DNA of 64,000 bases from Natrinema saccharevitans (GCF_001953745.1 NZ_LWLN01000001.1:2170001-2234000); one strand, 5' to 3'. Shown: positions 42,550-51,056, numbered from the stretch's first letter. Translations and numbers: made by a program. The notes: generated by a model not told the origin, from the sequence alone.

Positions 42550-43942
42550 CGCTCGGGACGACCTCCTCGGGGACAGTCGGCTCGCGGTTCGATGACGGCG
42601 GTGCCGTCGGCGCGTCCTCCCGGATGAGCCGCACCACGACGTACCAGTAGAGGACCAACAACGCCGTATACACCCCGACGAAGCCAGCCAGGGTGGTGAG
42701 GGCTTCCGGTCCGCTCAGCCCGGGCGAGACGCCCGCGTGCGTCTTCATCACGTCCTGGATGACCCACGGCTGGCGGCCGACCTCGGTCACGATCCAGCCC
42801 AGTTCGACGGTGAATATACCGAGGACCGACGATCCCACGAACGCAATCGCCAGCCGATCGTCCTCGAACAGGGTCCCCTGAAGCCACCGATAGCCGCCCC
42901 AGAAGGCAAGCACGATGAACCACGTTCCGAGACCGACCATCGCCCGGAACGCCCAGAAGACGATGGCGACCGGCGGACGCTCGGCGTCCATGTCGTTCAG
43001 GCCGGTAATCGTCGCACCGGGATCACCGCCGCTCGCAAGCAGCGATGCGACGAACGGGATTTCGACCACGAAGAGGTCATCGGCGTGGGGATCGGTGATG
43101 TCCTCGAGGCTCGTCGGAACCGCCAGCAACTTCAGCGCGACCGTCGAGTCGGTCTCGTACTGTGCTTCCATCGCGGCGAACTTCTGGGGCTGCGTGTCCG
43201 CGACGTGTCGTCCGTACGCGTCGCCGTGGATCGCCTGGAACGGCGCGGTGACGAGCAGGACCGCGAGTCCGATTTTCATCGTCTTGCGCCAGAACTCGGT
43301 GTCGCGGTTCGTCCAGACGAAATAGGCGGCCGTCCCGGTCAGAAACAGCGCGACCGACAGAACCGCCGCGTTCTGCATGTGGACGAACATCCACGGGAAG
43401 CGCGGATTGGCGTAGGCCGCGATCGGATCCACGAGCGTGACGATCGGCTGTCCGTTCTCCGTCGCCAGCTCGTAGCCACGCGGCGTTTGCATCCACGAGT
43501 TGGCGATCAGGATCCAGACCGCCGACAGCCAGGTTCCGAGGCCGACGGCCACGGCAGAAATCATGTACAGGACGTCGCCGACGCGGTCGCGACCGAAGAC
43601 GAAGATGCCGAGGAACGTCGCCTCGAGCATGAACGCCATCATTCCCTCGATAGCGAGCGGGCCACCGAACAGTTCGCCGGCGGTCGTCGAGAACGCCGCG
43701 AAGTTCGTCCCGAACTCGAACTCGAGGACGATTCCCGTGACGGTTCCGACGACGAACGAGATAGCGAATATCTTCGTCCAGAACGTTCGGAGCTGTTCGT
43801 ATACCTGTTCGCCGGTCCGTATCTCTTTCCACGTGAAGTAGATGAGAAAGGGGGCGAGCCCCATACTCATGACTGGAAAGATGATGTGGACTATCGTCGT
43901 CACCGCAAACTGAAGTCTGCTGGCGATGACTGGGTCGATCAT
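42542..43942 (-). CDS. cydA: cytochrome bd-type oxidase subunit I
   Basis: 466 residues. The N-terminal SRLQFAVTTIVHIIFPVMSM contains a heme-ligand His. EFEFGTNFAAFSTTAGELFG and MLEATFLGIFVFG follow, and GRQPWVIQDVMKTHAGVSP is the CydA-specific GRQPW signature. The Q-loop is short, as in cyanide-insensitive (CIO) types. The enzyme oxidises quinol and reduces O2 at high affinity and is generally resistant to sulfide, which suits its place beside sulfide:quinone oxidoreductase. Confidence 0.96.
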   Translation of the reverse strand: MIDPVIASRLQFAVTTIVHIIFPVMSMGLAPFLIYFTWKEIRTGEQVYEQLRTFWTKIFAISFVVGTVTGIVLEFEFGTNFAAFSTTAGELFGGPLAIEGMMAFMLEATFLGIFVFGRDRVGDVLYMISAVAVGLGTWLSAVWILIANSWMQTPRGYELATENGQPIVTLVDPIAAYANPRFPWMFVHMQNAAVLSVALFLTGTAAYFVWTNRDTEFWRKTMKIGLAVLLVTAPFQAIHGDAYGRHVADTQPQKFAAMEAQYETDSTVALKLLAVPTSLEDITDPHADDLFVVEIPFVASLLASGGDPGATITGLNDMDAERPPVAIVFWAFRAMVGLGTWFIVLAFWGGYRWLQGTLFEDDRLAIAFVGSSVLGIFTVELGWIVTEVGRQPWVIQDVMKTHAGVSPGLSGPEALTTLAGFVGVYTALLVLYWYVVVRLIREDAPTAPPSSNREPTVPEEVVPSDD

Positions 43943-44029
43943 AGTACAGTTGGATGGTCTCTGTTTCGGTGGCAGTTCCCCTCCGGGGGAGCCGCCGGAG
44001 GAGTGCCGGTCAGTGGAGCCGTCGATCCG

Positions 44030-44719
44030 TTACTGCTCGCGCGTGACGAACCACCAGTCGTAGTAGTCGAGTTCGTCGTCGTCGTCGGCCGCTGCTTTGC
44101 GAGCGCTGGCGTCCGCTTCGGTCGCAGGCGGTGACAGGAGGACCCGGTCACCGAACACGTCGTTGTCCGGCCAGTCGGCGGGGGCGGCGACGCCGTGAGC
44201 GTCGCTCTTCTGGAGCGCACGCAGCGACCGGAGGATCTCGTCGATGTTGCGTCCGATCTCCATGGGATAGGTCAGGATCAGCCGGACGATTCCATCCGGG
44301 TCGACGATGAAGACGCTCCGGACGGTCGCCGTCCCCGCGCCCGGATGGAGCATCCCGAGCTTCTCGGCGACGCGTCCCTGATCGTCGGCGACGATCGGGA
44401 ACTGGATATCGACGTCTAAGTTGTCGCGAATCCACTCGGTCCACTTGATGTGGGAGTGTACGCGGTCGACGGAGAGGCCGAGGAGTTCGGCTTGCAGGTC
44501 CTCGAACTCCTCGCGACGCTGCTCGAACGCCACGAACTCCGAGGTACACACGGGCGTGAAGTCCCCGGGGTGGCTGAACAGGACGAGCCACGATCCCTCG
44601 TAGTCGTCGGGGAGCGATCGCTCGCCCATGCTCGTCTCGACCGTCAGGTCGGGGAACGAATCGCCGATTCCGGGTGTCTCGATCGTCGGTTCGTCCGCGG
44701 CGGCTGTTGGTTGCGTCAT
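44030..44719 (-). CDS. 1-Cys-type peroxiredoxin (Prx6/AhpC-TSA family)
   Basis: 229 residues from ATG 44719. Peroxidatic Cys58 lies in FSHPGDFTPVCTSEFVAF. The Prx6-like long C-terminal arm contains YPMEIGRNIDEILRSLRALQ. No second conserved resolving Cys is seen. It reduces peroxides; archaeal Prx6 homologues use external thiols. A TATA-like TTTAATAGG (minus strand, about 44745-44754) lies about 30 bp upstream, and a partly palindromic element about 95 bp upstream is shared with other genes of the sulfur cluster. Confidence 0.93.
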   Translation of the reverse strand: MTQPTAAADEPTIETPGIGDSFPDLTVETSMGERSLPDDYEGSWLVLFSHPGDFTPVCTSEFVAFEQRREEFEDLQAELLGLSVDRVHSHIKWTEWIRDNLDVDIQFPIVADDQGRVAEKLGMLHPGAGTATVRSVFIVDPDGIVRLILTYPMEIGRNIDEILRSLRALQKSDAHGVAAPADWPDNDVFGDRVLLSPPATEADASARKAAADDDDELDYYDWWFVTREQ

Positions 44720-44802
44720 CGTACATCTCTCCGTTGGGTATCTACCTATTAAACGGGAAGACAACCAACGAATTTTTCTACTTCAGAAGATCGAGTTTCG
44801 GA

Positions 44803-44825
44803 CTACAGAACATTATTTCCGGTAG
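44803..44825 (-). promoter_or_regulatory. sulfur-cluster motif, copy A (upstream of peroxiredoxin)
   Basis: On the minus strand: CTACCGGAAATAATGTTC then TGTAG, an imperfect inverted repeat (8 of 11 positions match between halves) centred 95 bp before the peroxiredoxin start. It shares the exact 11-mer GAAATAATGTT with copy C near 48,483. Being upstream of TATA, it would suit an activator. Confidence 0.45.
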
Positions 44826-44885
44826 TTCGGTCGGTCGAGCTCCCGCGGCGTCCACGGGAAATCGATCCGTCGACCGATCGATTCG

Positions 44886-45722
44886 TCAGTCGGACTCCTC
44901 GAGCGAGGCGCTTCCGAGTGCGCGGGCAGCCGCGAGGACGCGTCCGAGCGCACGCCGGACGTCGGCGTCGAACAGTGCCATGAAGAGACCGATCAGGCCG
45001 ACCGGTTCCGGATCGTCCTGCGAGAATCCGTCGATCGTGGCGTCGAGAGCCTCGGTGAACGTCGGGTCGCCCATCGTCTGTACGAGTGCGATCATGTTGC
45101 CCGCGTTCCGACCGAGTTCGTACATGTCGACGTCGTTTTCGGCGTGGGCGTCCGCAAAGCCCGTCGCGGCCATCCGGAGGTCCCGAATGACGTTCCGATT
45201 GTCCCGGGCCACGTCACGCAGTTCAGGCGTGAGATCGGTCGCCAGCTCGTGGGTCGCGTCGACCAGGTCGAGTAACTCCGCGAGCGTGTCGGCGTTGTCG
45301 CCCAGCGTTTCGAGGAGAACGAGCGTCTCTTCGCGCTCGAGGGCGAGTCGACTCCGTTCGATGATCTCGCGGTTCTCGCGGATCGCGACGCGCAGTTCCG
45401 GCACGAGGTCGTCGGTGAGGTCTTTCGACGCCGCCAGAACGTCCAGCAGTTCGACGAGCGTGTCCGATTCCTCGCCGACCTTCTGCAGGAGGACGAGCGT
45501 CTCCTCGCGCTCGAAGGCCAGGCGCAACTCACGGACGGCGTCGCGGTTTTCCCGGACGGACTCCCGGAGTTCCGGGGCCAGATCCTCGGCCAGTTCCTCC
45601 GTGGTCGCGAGCAAGCGGAGCAGCTCCGCCAGTTCGGCTTCGTTTTCCTCGATCGCTCGCGCCAGTTCCGTCTCGTCGGTGATCGAGCCGTCGGCGTCGA
45701 GGGGATAGTCGTTGCTCGCCAT
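44886..45722 (-). CDS. DUF1641-type helical protein of the SQR operon
   Basis: 278 residues. Three similar helical blocks repeat the phrases LREsVRENRDAVRELRLAFE, REETLVLLQKVGEESDTLVE and REETLVLLETLGDNADTLAE, suggesting internal duplication. The C-terminal part (LGRNAGNMIALVQTMGDPTF) is the DUF1641 region. There is no membrane segment. It begins 2 bp after the SQR stop, so it is co-transcribed. DUF1641 proteins commonly accompany membrane oxidoreductases; here it may be a partner of SQR. Confidence 0.85.
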   Translation of the reverse strand: MASNDYPLDADGSITDETELARAIEENEAELAELLRLLATTEELAEDLAPELRESVRENRDAVRELRLAFEREETLVLLQKVGEESDTLVELLDVLAASKDLTDDLVPELRVAIRENREIIERSRLALEREETLVLLETLGDNADTLAELLDLVDATHELATDLTPELRDVARDNRNVIRDLRMAATGFADAHAENDVDMYELGRNAGNMIALVQTMGDPTFTEALDATIDGFSQDDPEPVGLIGLFMALFDADVRRALGRVLAAARALGSASLEESD

Positions 45723-45724
45723 CG

Positions 45725-46903
45725 TTACGGGAGTGGGTCGTAGCCGCGCAGCCAGGAATCCCAGTAGAAACTGGGCAGAACGTTGACGTCCATGATCCAG
45801 TTCAACCGACTCTCGACGGGCGCGGAGATGCTCTCCTCGTAGTCGAACTCGGCGACCATCGCCTTGCCCTTCTTCGTCAGTAGCGGACAGGCGGCGTACC
45901 CCTCGTACGCCGCGGTCTGTCGTCGCCCCTCCATGTGGGCGGTGAGGTTCTCGAGGACGACGTGAGACTGCTTGCGAGCCGCGGCAGCCGTCTTGGCGTT
46001 GGGCGTGTTACAACCGTCGCCGAGTGCGAAGACGTCCTCGTACTCGGTATGCTGGAGGGTGTGTTCGTCGACGGCGACGTACTCGCCGTCGTTTTCCGTA
46101 TCAGCGTCAGTCAGCGGCGAGTTTTCGGTGAGCGCTTCCTGTCCGTACTGTGGCGGGACGGGCGCGTAGAGGTCGTACTCCTGTGTGTCACCGCCTTCGG
46201 AGCGGATGACCTGTGCTTCGGGATCGATCTCGTCGACCGTGAAGTTCAGGTTGGCCTCGATGTCGCGGTCGGCCCAGATCTCCTCGAGTTTCTCGCGGTA
46301 GGGCGAGACACCGAAGACGGCGTCGCTGCCCTTCGTCATGACGACGTCGACGTCGTCGCGGATACCCTGTCGTCGGAAGTAATCTTCCGCGAGCATCGTC
46401 ATCTTCAGCGGTGCGCCGCCGCACTTGATCGACGTATCGGGGACCGAGACGACGAACGTGCCGCCGTCGAAATCCTCGAGCGCGTCCCGCAGCCCCATCG
46501 CAGCATCGAAGTGATAGAACGGGTAGACCGAGTCGGTCTCCTCCCAGCCCTCGAGCATGCCGGGCGTCGTCTCGGGCGCGAGCCGGTGGCCCAGCGCGAC
46601 GACGAGGTAGTCGTAGGACAGTTCGTCGTCCCCGAGTACCACGGTCTTTGTGTCCGGGTCGACACCTGTTACCTCGGCCTGAACGAACTCGACGCCGTCC
46701 CGGACGAGTTCGCGGATATCGCGGAACTGATCGTCCGGCTCCATGTAGCCGAACGGCAGCAGGTAAAACGAGGGTTGATACGCGTGGTCCGTACTCTTGT
46801 CCACGATGCTGATCTCCGCGTCGGATCGGTCGAGTCGACGGCGGAGCATGTTGGCGGTCATCGTGCCGCCGACGCCAGCACCGAGCACGACTATGTGGTC
46901 CAT
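45725..46903 (-). CDS. sulfide:quinone oxidoreductase-type flavoprotein
   Basis: 392 residues from ATG 46903. N-terminal FAD-binding VVLGAGVGGTMTANMLRRR, second Rossmann region LVVALGHRLAPETTPGMLEG and FAD tail ALGDGCNTPNAKTAAAAR. Three cysteines sit where SQR needs them: Cys161 (SIKCGGAP), Cys298 (GDGCNTP) and Cys339 (YAACPLLTKKGK). It oxidises sulfide to persulfide/polysulfide and passes electrons to quinone at the membrane face. The C-terminal WDSWLRGYDPLP is amphipathic and may anchor it. First gene of the pair with DUF1641. Confidence 0.9.
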   Translation of the reverse strand: MDHIVVLGAGVGGTMTANMLRRRLDRSDAEISIVDKSTDHAYQPSFYLLPFGYMEPDDQFRDIRELVRDGVEFVQAEVTGVDPDTKTVVLGDDELSYDYLVVALGHRLAPETTPGMLEGWEETDSVYPFYHFDAAMGLRDALEDFDGGTFVVSVPDTSIKCGGAPLKMTMLAEDYFRRQGIRDDVDVVMTKGSDAVFGVSPYREKLEEIWADRDIEANLNFTVDEIDPEAQVIRSEGGDTQEYDLYAPVPPQYGQEALTENSPLTDADTENDGEYVAVDEHTLQHTEYEDVFALGDGCNTPNAKTAAAARKQSHVVLENLTAHMEGRRQTAAYEGYAACPLLTKKGKAMVAEFDYEESISAPVESRLNWIMDVNVLPSFYWDSWLRGYDPLP

Positions 46904-46926
46904 AGACAGTCGATATTTGCCGGTCA

Positions 46927-46946
46927 CCTACCTGAGAGCTGAGGTA
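46927..46946 (-). promoter_or_regulatory. inverted repeat just upstream of SQR
   Basis: CTACCT-GAGAGCTG-AGGTAG has perfect 6-base arms with an 8-base spacer, 24 bp upstream of the SQR start. The spacing would allow it to overlap the transcription start or to form a leader hairpin. Confidence 0.4.
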
Positions 46947-46986
46947 GCCGAGACATTGTCGGCGAGTCTCGCGATCCGGCGATCTT

Positions 46987-47005
46987 CCGCAAATAATTTC
47001 TGCTA
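46987..47005 (-). promoter_or_regulatory. sulfur-cluster motif, copy B (upstream of SQR)
   Basis: Minus strand TAGCAGAAATTATTTGCGG, centred 93 bp before the SQR start. ATAGCAGAAAT (11 bases, with the preceding A) is identical to copy C. It lacks the clear right half seen in copies A and C. Confidence 0.4.
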
Positions 47006-47273
47006 TTGCCCGGCACCCCCGTCCGTTGCCGGCCGATCGACTCCCGACTACCGGATCGAAGCCGCTCCACGATCGATGGACTCGAGCGACCAGTCGCGAA
47101 GAACGCATCGACCGCACGGAGTCTCGGCCTCGCCGCCACGCGACGAAACGTCGGCAATAGATCGCTACAAGCAGTGGTGTTTCCAGTGAGGTCGTCCAAC
47201 CCGACGCTCTCGACTCACCGGCGAACCGGTCGGCCGATTCGAAGACGACCCTCGATCGATGACGACCCGTGGC

Positions 47274-48362
47274 TTACGGGTCTCTCGACTCGCACGTTTC
47301 GATGGGAACGTCGACGAGGTTCCCCCATTCGGTCCAGGAGCCGTCGTAGTTCGCGACGTCCGGATACCCGAGCAGTTCCGAGAGGGCAAACCAGACCAGC
47401 GCCGAGCGTTCGCCGACGTTACAGTAGACGAGGATCTCGTCTTCCTCGTCGATATCGGCCTCGGCGAACGGACGCTCGAGCGCCCGTCGATGCTCGAATC
47501 GCCCACACTCCCGAACGACGCTCTCCCATTCGATGTTTACCGTCCGGGGAATGTGGCCGTTCGCGCGTGCCGGCGCGTCCACATCGCCGCAGTACTCCTC
47601 GGGCGACCGGACATCGATGATGGCGACGTCCTCCGAGAGCGCGTTCTGGACGTCCTGTCGGTACGCACGGATGTGATCGTTCGGAGGCTGGGTCTCGTAC
47701 TCGACCGGCGTCACGTCCGGGGCCGTCTCCGTCAGCGGAAAGCCGTTCTCGGTCCAGTAGTGTTTCCCACCGTTGAGCAGTCGCACGTCCCGATGGCGGT
47801 AATACTTGAGCGTCCAGTAGACGAACGCCGCGAACTCGTTGAACCCATCGCTGTAGAGGACGATCGTGCTGTCCGGCCCGATACCACGCTCGCCCAGGAT
47901 CGTCTCGAGTCGGTCGGCACTCGGAATCGTTCGCGTCCCCGCATCGAAAAAGTCGGCGCGCGGGTCCAGTTCGACGGCGCCGGGAACGTGTCCCTCGTCG
48001 TATTCGGTCGAGATCTCGACGAGTCGGAGGTCCGGATCGTCCGCTTCGAACGTCTCGAGCTGTTTATACGCGCTGTCCGGCTTGACGAGTACCTGATTCG
48101 GATACCCGGTTCGATCGACGCCGATCGATCGGGTACTGATACTGTAACAGGTCTGGCGGCCATCGTGGAGCGCGGGCGCGGTCTCGATCAGGCGTTCCTC
48201 CTCTAACTGGGAGAGGCCGTATCGTGCCGTCCGCGAACAGAGAAGCGTCTCTTCCGTGATCTGCTTTAGCGTCATCGATCCTTCCCGAGACAGCGTCTTG
48301 TAGATGAACTTCGAACTCGGCGGGAGGTCCTTCAGGGCCTCCTCTACGTCGGGGGTGTGCAT
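47274..48362 (-). CDS. winged-helix domain fused to two rhodanese domains
   Basis: 362 residues from ATG 48362, with TTTATATAC (48391-48398) about 30 bp upstream, so leaderless. Residues 10-78 form a winged helix (LPPSSKFIYKTLSREGSMTL; ETLLCSRTARYGLSQLEEER). Residues 90-215 are a rhodanese fold whose active loop reads LYSDGFNE, so it has no catalytic Cys. Residues 225-355 are a second rhodanese with VYCNVGERSALVW, placing catalytic Cys314 in a CxxGxR loop. Other cysteines are at 42 (in the recognition-helix region), 72, 258, 286 and 357. It may be a persulfide-responsive regulator or a thiosulfate sulfurtransferase with a DNA-binding arm. Divergent from the dioxygenase gene. Confidence 0.88.
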   Translation of the reverse strand: MHTPDVEEALKDLPPSSKFIYKTLSREGSMTLKQITEETLLCSRTARYGLSQLEEERLIETAPALHDGRQTCYSISTRSIGVDRTGYPNQVLVKPDSAYKQLETFEADDPDLRLVEISTEYDEGHVPGAVELDPRADFFDAGTRTIPSADRLETILGERGIGPDSTIVLYSDGFNEFAAFVYWTLKYYRHRDVRLLNGGKHYWTENGFPLTETAPDVTPVEYETQPPNDHIRAYRQDVQNALSEDVAIIDVRSPEEYCGDVDAPARANGHIPRTVNIEWESVVRECGRFEHRRALERPFAEADIDEEDEILVYCNVGERSALVWFALSELLGYPDVANYDGSWTEWGNLVDVPIETCESRDP

Positions 48363-48390
48363 GTTTTGGACAATACCCTCTAGGCGTTTG

Positions 48391-48398
48391 TATATAAA
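48391..48398 (-). promoter_or_regulatory. TATA box of the HTH-rhodanese gene
   Basis: TTTATATAC on the minus strand, 29-36 bp before ATG 48362. This spacing is standard for leaderless haloarchaeal transcripts and supports that start codon. Confidence 0.6.
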
Positions 48399-48472
48399 GA
48401 CACTATTGGTACGGTTCTCTGAACCACTATTTTCGAAACGGTAAACTAAATTTCTACACCCCGAATACCGGA

Positions 48473-48493
48473 TAGCAGAAATAATGTTGGCTA
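48473..48493 (+). promoter_or_regulatory. sulfur-cluster motif, copy C (shared divergent promoter)
   Basis: TAGCAGAAATAATGTTGG then CTA: inverted TAGC/GCTA ends with partial symmetry inside. It is centred 104 bp before the dioxygenase start and 121 bp before the HTH-rhodanese start. It shares 11-mers with copy A (GAAATAATGTT) and copy B (ATAGCAGAAAT), so it links the three sites. Confidence 0.5.
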
Positions 48494-48586
48494 CCTCCGC
48501 AGTTGACGCTCTTGCCCGAGATTTGTGCGAAATTATTCTCCCTGCTCGAGGCGTTTTACGTGGCCTCTCGGTACGATACAGTGACG

Positions 48587-49762
48587 ATGGTCGAGACAAT
48601 CACGGCTGAAACGTTGCGGGACATGATCGATGCCGACGAGCAGTTCGTCCTCATCGATACCAGATCGCCCGATAGTTTCGAGGACTGGCACATCGCCGGC
48701 GCCGAGAACGTCGAGTACTCCGGCGACGACGACGAGCTGATCGGCGAGTTCGACGCGGACGACCTCGAGGCGGACGATACCGTCGTCACGATCTGCGCGA
48801 CGGGCAACTCCGCGAGCAGTTTCGCGACGTACCTCGAGAGCGAGGGGGTCGTCGACGAGGTCAAGACCGTCGAGGGCGGTATGGAGGCCTGGAGTATGGT
48901 CTACGACGTCGTGCCGATCGCCACGCAAAACGACGATCTCGTCGTGTTGCAGCTCCAACGGCGATCGAAGGGCTGTCTGGGGTACGTCGTCGGCTCCAAG
49001 CGGGCCGGCGAAGCGGCGCTCGTAGACGTCACCCGCGCCACCGACGTGTTCCTCGACGCCGCACGCGAGCGCGGATTGAAAGTGACGAACGTGCTGGATA
49101 CGCACATCCACGCGGATCACATCTCGCGCGGTCGACGGCTCGCCGACAGGCTCGGCGTCCCCTACCACCTCGGCGCGCCCGCCGAGACGCGGGACCCGCA
49201 GTTCGAGTTCGATCCCATCGAGCCGAACGACACCGTCGAACTCGGCGACGTGGAGATCAAGGCCGTCCACACGCCGGGCCACACCACGGGAATGACGTCC
49301 TACCTGGTCGACGGCGAAGCGCTGCTTACCGGCGACACGCTGTTCGTCGAGTCCATCGGCCGAACCGAACTCCAGTTTGCGGACAAGGACGCCCGCGACG
49401 GGGCCCGCGTCCAGTACGAGACACTCCACAGGGTCATCATGACCGAGTCCAACGACGTGAAGATCCTGCCGGGACACTTCTCGGTCACCGACGACGGCGA
49501 GTACATCGACGTGACGCCCGGCCAGCCGATGTTCTCGACCGTCGGCTACCTCTGGGAGAACAACGAAATCCTCCGGCTGGACGAGGACGACTTCGTCGAA
49601 CACATGTTCGAGAACCTGCCGTCGAAACCGCCGAACTACGAGCAGGTCATCGCGACCAACGCCGGCGAGTACGAACCGGCGGACGAGGACGAAGAGACAG
49701 AACTCGAACTCGGCCCGAACCGCTGTGCCGCCACGTCGGACAGCGCCGTCGCCGACGACTGA
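48587..49762 (+). CDS. rhodanese-metallo-beta-lactamase fusion, persulfide dioxygenase type
   Basis: 391 residues from ATG 48587. Residues 1-105 are a rhodanese domain with active loop TICATGNSASS (Cys70). From about 110 comes an MBL-fold domain with DTHIHADHISRGRRLA (HxHxDH, 173-178), VHTPGHTTGMTSYLV, LLTGDTLFVESIGRTEL and ILPGHFSV. This order resembles ETHE1-like persulfide dioxygenases fused to rhodanese, though most known fusions have the domains reversed. Expected reactions are low-molecular-weight persulfide + O2 to sulfite, with rhodanese sulfur transfer. It starts the run with the 49-residue peptide and TauE exporter. Confidence 0.88.
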   Translation: MVETITAETLRDMIDADEQFVLIDTRSPDSFEDWHIAGAENVEYSGDDDELIGEFDADDLEADDTVVTICATGNSASSFATYLESEGVVDEVKTVEGGMEAWSMVYDVVPIATQNDDLVVLQLQRRSKGCLGYVVGSKRAGEAALVDVTRATDVFLDAARERGLKVTNVLDTHIHADHISRGRRLADRLGVPYHLGAPAETRDPQFEFDPIEPNDTVELGDVEIKAVHTPGHTTGMTSYLVDGEALLTGDTLFVESIGRTELQFADKDARDGARVQYETLHRVIMTESNDVKILPGHFSVTDDGEYIDVTPGQPMFSTVGYLWENNEILRLDEDDFVEHMFENLPSKPPNYEQVIATNAGEYEPADEDEETELELGPNRCAATSDSAVADD

Positions 49763-49780
49763 TCGAGGCTTCGTGCCATC

Positions 49781-49930
49781 ATGTTCGGACTCGATTCCCT
49801 CTCCGGAAACGCGCAAGCCGTCGTCCTCGTCGGTATCGTGTTGCTCGAGGCGATCGTCCTCTACGTCGGGTACGGCGGACTCGAGCAGGCCCTCGGCGAG
49901 TACGTCGTCGATCTATTGCGGGGTGAGTAG
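49781..49930 (+). CDS. 49-residue single-helix membrane peptide (DUF7512-like)
   Basis: MFGLDSLSGNAQAVVLVGIV starts a peptide with one transmembrane helix (AVVLVGIVLLEAIVLYVGYG) and a short amphipathic tail ending DLLRGE. It lies 18 bp after the dioxygenase stop, and the TauE start follows 2 bp after its own TAG, so it is in the same transcript. I recall a small haloarchaeal family (DUF7512) in this position. It may be a helper subunit of the exporter. Confidence 0.75.
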   Translation: MFGLDSLSGNAQAVVLVGIVLLEAIVLYVGYGGLEQALGEYVVDLLRGE

Positions 49931-49932
49931 CG

Positions 49933-50964
49933 ATGGAACTGTTCGGAATGAGCGTTCTCCTCGTCGGGACGTTCGTCGGGTTCGGCCTGCTCATCGGAAT
50001 CCTGTTCGGATTCTTCGGGATGGGCGGGTCGTTCCTGGTCACGCCCGCACTGCTGGTGATGGGCTACGACGCCAACGTCGCGGTCGGGTCCGGACTCGCG
50101 TTCGTCTTCGGGACCTCCGTCATCGCGACGCTCAAACACCGCGACCTCGGCCAGGTCGACTACAAACTCGGCATCCTGATGATCGCCGGCACTACCGCCG
50201 GTATCGAGGTCGGGAAAGTCGGCCTCGAGTACCTGCAGGAACTCGGCCTGGCCGGCTCGGTGGTCAGCGTCGCGTACGTCTTCCTGCTCGGCGGGATCGG
50301 CGTCTTCGTCACCTACGAGGCGATGAAAGGTGGCGGTGACGGCCTCGAACACGACGTCGACGAGGACGCCGACCTCGAGGACGAGGAGATTCCCGAGATC
50401 GCACAGAAGATCCAGTCCTACAGCGTCCCGCCGATGATCTCCATTCGGGGCGGGTTCACGGTCTCGCTGTGGATGGTCCTGCTGGTGGCGTTCGCGACGG
50501 GGGTGCTGTCGGGCTTCCTGGGCGTCGGCGGCGGCTTCATCCGCATGCCCGCGCTGTTCTACCTGATCGGCGTCCCCGTCCCGGTCGCGGTCGGCACCGA
50601 CCTGTTCGAGATCGTCTTCTCGGGCGGGATCGGGAGCTTCCTCTACGCCCAGTCGGGCGCCGTCGACCTGAGCATCGTCGTGCCGCTGCTGGCCGGGAGC
50701 GCACTCGGCGCGCGCATCGGCGCGGCCGCGACGAACCTCGTCGACGAGGACGACATCAAGGTCTACTTCGGGATCATGCTGTTGCTCGGCTCGATCGCGG
50801 TCGCCGTCCGCGAGATCGGTGGCGTCCTCGAGATGCCGGTCCTCGATACGGTGAGCCTGGCGATCATCCTCGGTGCGGCGCTGCTCGTCAGCGGAGCCGT
50901 CGTCTACAGCGGTATCGCCGTGCTTCGCGATGGAACGGACGCGTCGCCATCGGTCGCCGACTGA
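49933..50964 (+). CDS. TauE/SafE-family sulfite or organosulfur-anion exporter
   Basis: 343 residues with about eight transmembrane helices in two related halves: GILFGFFGMGGSFLVTPALL and GVLSGFLGVGGGFIRMPALF are the paired signatures. An acidic cytoplasmic loop (DVDEDADLEDEEIPEIAQKI) separates them. Members export sulfite, sulfonates or thiosulfate. Directly downstream of a persulfide dioxygenase, sulfite or thiosulfate is the likely substrate. Confidence 0.92.
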   Translation: MELFGMSVLLVGTFVGFGLLIGILFGFFGMGGSFLVTPALLVMGYDANVAVGSGLAFVFGTSVIATLKHRDLGQVDYKLGILMIAGTTAGIEVGKVGLEYLQELGLAGSVVSVAYVFLLGGIGVFVTYEAMKGGGDGLEHDVDEDADLEDEEIPEIAQKIQSYSVPPMISIRGGFTVSLWMVLLVAFATGVLSGFLGVGGGFIRMPALFYLIGVPVPVAVGTDLFEIVFSGGIGSFLYAQSGAVDLSIVVPLLAGSALGARIGAAATNLVDEDDIKVYFGIMLLLGSIAVAVREIGGVLEMPVLDTVSLAIILGAALLVSGAVVYSGIAVLRDGTDASPSVAD

Positions 50965-51056
50965 ACGCCGGCAACCGTTGGAAGACACACCGTTTCGGAC
51001 GCGAGAAAAGAAACGGACACCACAGACAATACTTGTACTGGAATCGGTCGACGACT

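Larger units (their letters stand above)
46904..47273. other. 370-bp gene-free tract between SQR and the HTH-rhodanese gene
   Basis: No convincing gene. Inside it lies copy B of the sulfur-cluster motif (46987-47005). The stretch nearest SQR contains CTACCTGAGAGCTGAGGTAG (46927-46946), an inverted repeat of CTACCTGAG-type arms (CTACCT/AGGTAG), placed 24-43 bp before the SQR start. That could be an operator or 5' leader hairpin. Confidence 0.5.
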
